In this document: positions 63,936 through 64,000 of the stretch, piece after piece
Numbering within the stretch: the first letter of the stretch is position 1
Layout of the letters: each line of letters begins with the position of its first letter
Assembly: GCF_037975245.1 (NCBI RefSeq)
Contig: NC_092573.1
Span: forward strand, 18,362,265-18,426,264
From: Apostichopus japonicus
Taxonomy: Eukaryota > Echinodermata > Holothuroidea > Aspidochirotida > Stichopodidae
Direction of reading: 5' to 3'
Length of the DNA: 64,000 nt
The notes under the pieces: generated by a model
Seen by the model: the letters and a program-made list of their open reading frames with translations, nothing else
What the model was told of the DNA's origin: nothing
Database searches by the model: none
Position numbers and translations under genes: made by a program

Positions 63936-64000
63936 GATATTGGAGTACAGTTTAGAGAGGTATTAGCATTAGGAAATTGTCCTGACTGGCTGACAAATTG

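Overview
The window is eukaryotic nuclear DNA: AT-rich, mostly non-coding, crowded with (AT)n microsatellites, minisatellites and small mobile elements. An invertebrate deuterostome is the best guess, probably an echinoderm and plausibly a sea cucumber. The reasons are a kisspeptin-receptor-like GPCR, an L2/CR1-type LINE whose 3' end has the 'ATATAGCGC...AGCGCTTTACA' signature common in marine deuterostomes, and the overall composition. This assignment is inference.

One gene is well supported: a three-exon class A (rhodopsin-type) GPCR on the + strand. Its coding exons are 17818-18162, 45870-46005 and 47362-47972. They join in phase (0, then 1) into a 363-residue receptor with all the family landmarks. 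Intron 1 is 27.7 kb and intron 2 is 1.36 kb. The closest family by eye is the kisspeptin receptor (GPR54), within the galanin/allatostatin-A group.

Layout. 1-17.3 kb: no recognisable gene; two adjacent minisatellites, a 49-bp array (7.9-8.7 kb) and a 34/138-bp higher-order array (9.1-10.7 kb). 17.0-18.2 kb: possible promoter motif, splice acceptor, and GPCR exon 1. 18.2-45.9 kb: intron 1, with many (AT)n tracts, tRNA-derived SINEs, a 76-bp hAT-like element, and an exact 661-bp tandem duplication ending 189 bp before exon 2. 46-48 kb: intron 2, exon 3 and 3' flank. 49-57 kb: a 54-bp perfect-stem foldback, two weak minus-strand candidate exons (one kinase-like), a 459-bp hAT-like MITE, a self-similar TA-flanked MITE, and a third SINE copy. 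57-60.4 kb: nothing recognised. 60.4-62.9 kb: a second hAT-like MITE beside a 5'-truncated, frameshifted LINE on the minus strand, whose 3' region carries another foldback. 63-64 kb: a 133-bp tandem repeat and an inverted pair of exon-like segments.

The likely novelty is not a multi-gene system. It is a set of small non-autonomous elements whose ends can be read directly from terminal inverted repeats and target-site duplications, plus the minisatellite with a regular palindromic core. No bacterial operon, CRISPR array or rRNA gene was seen.
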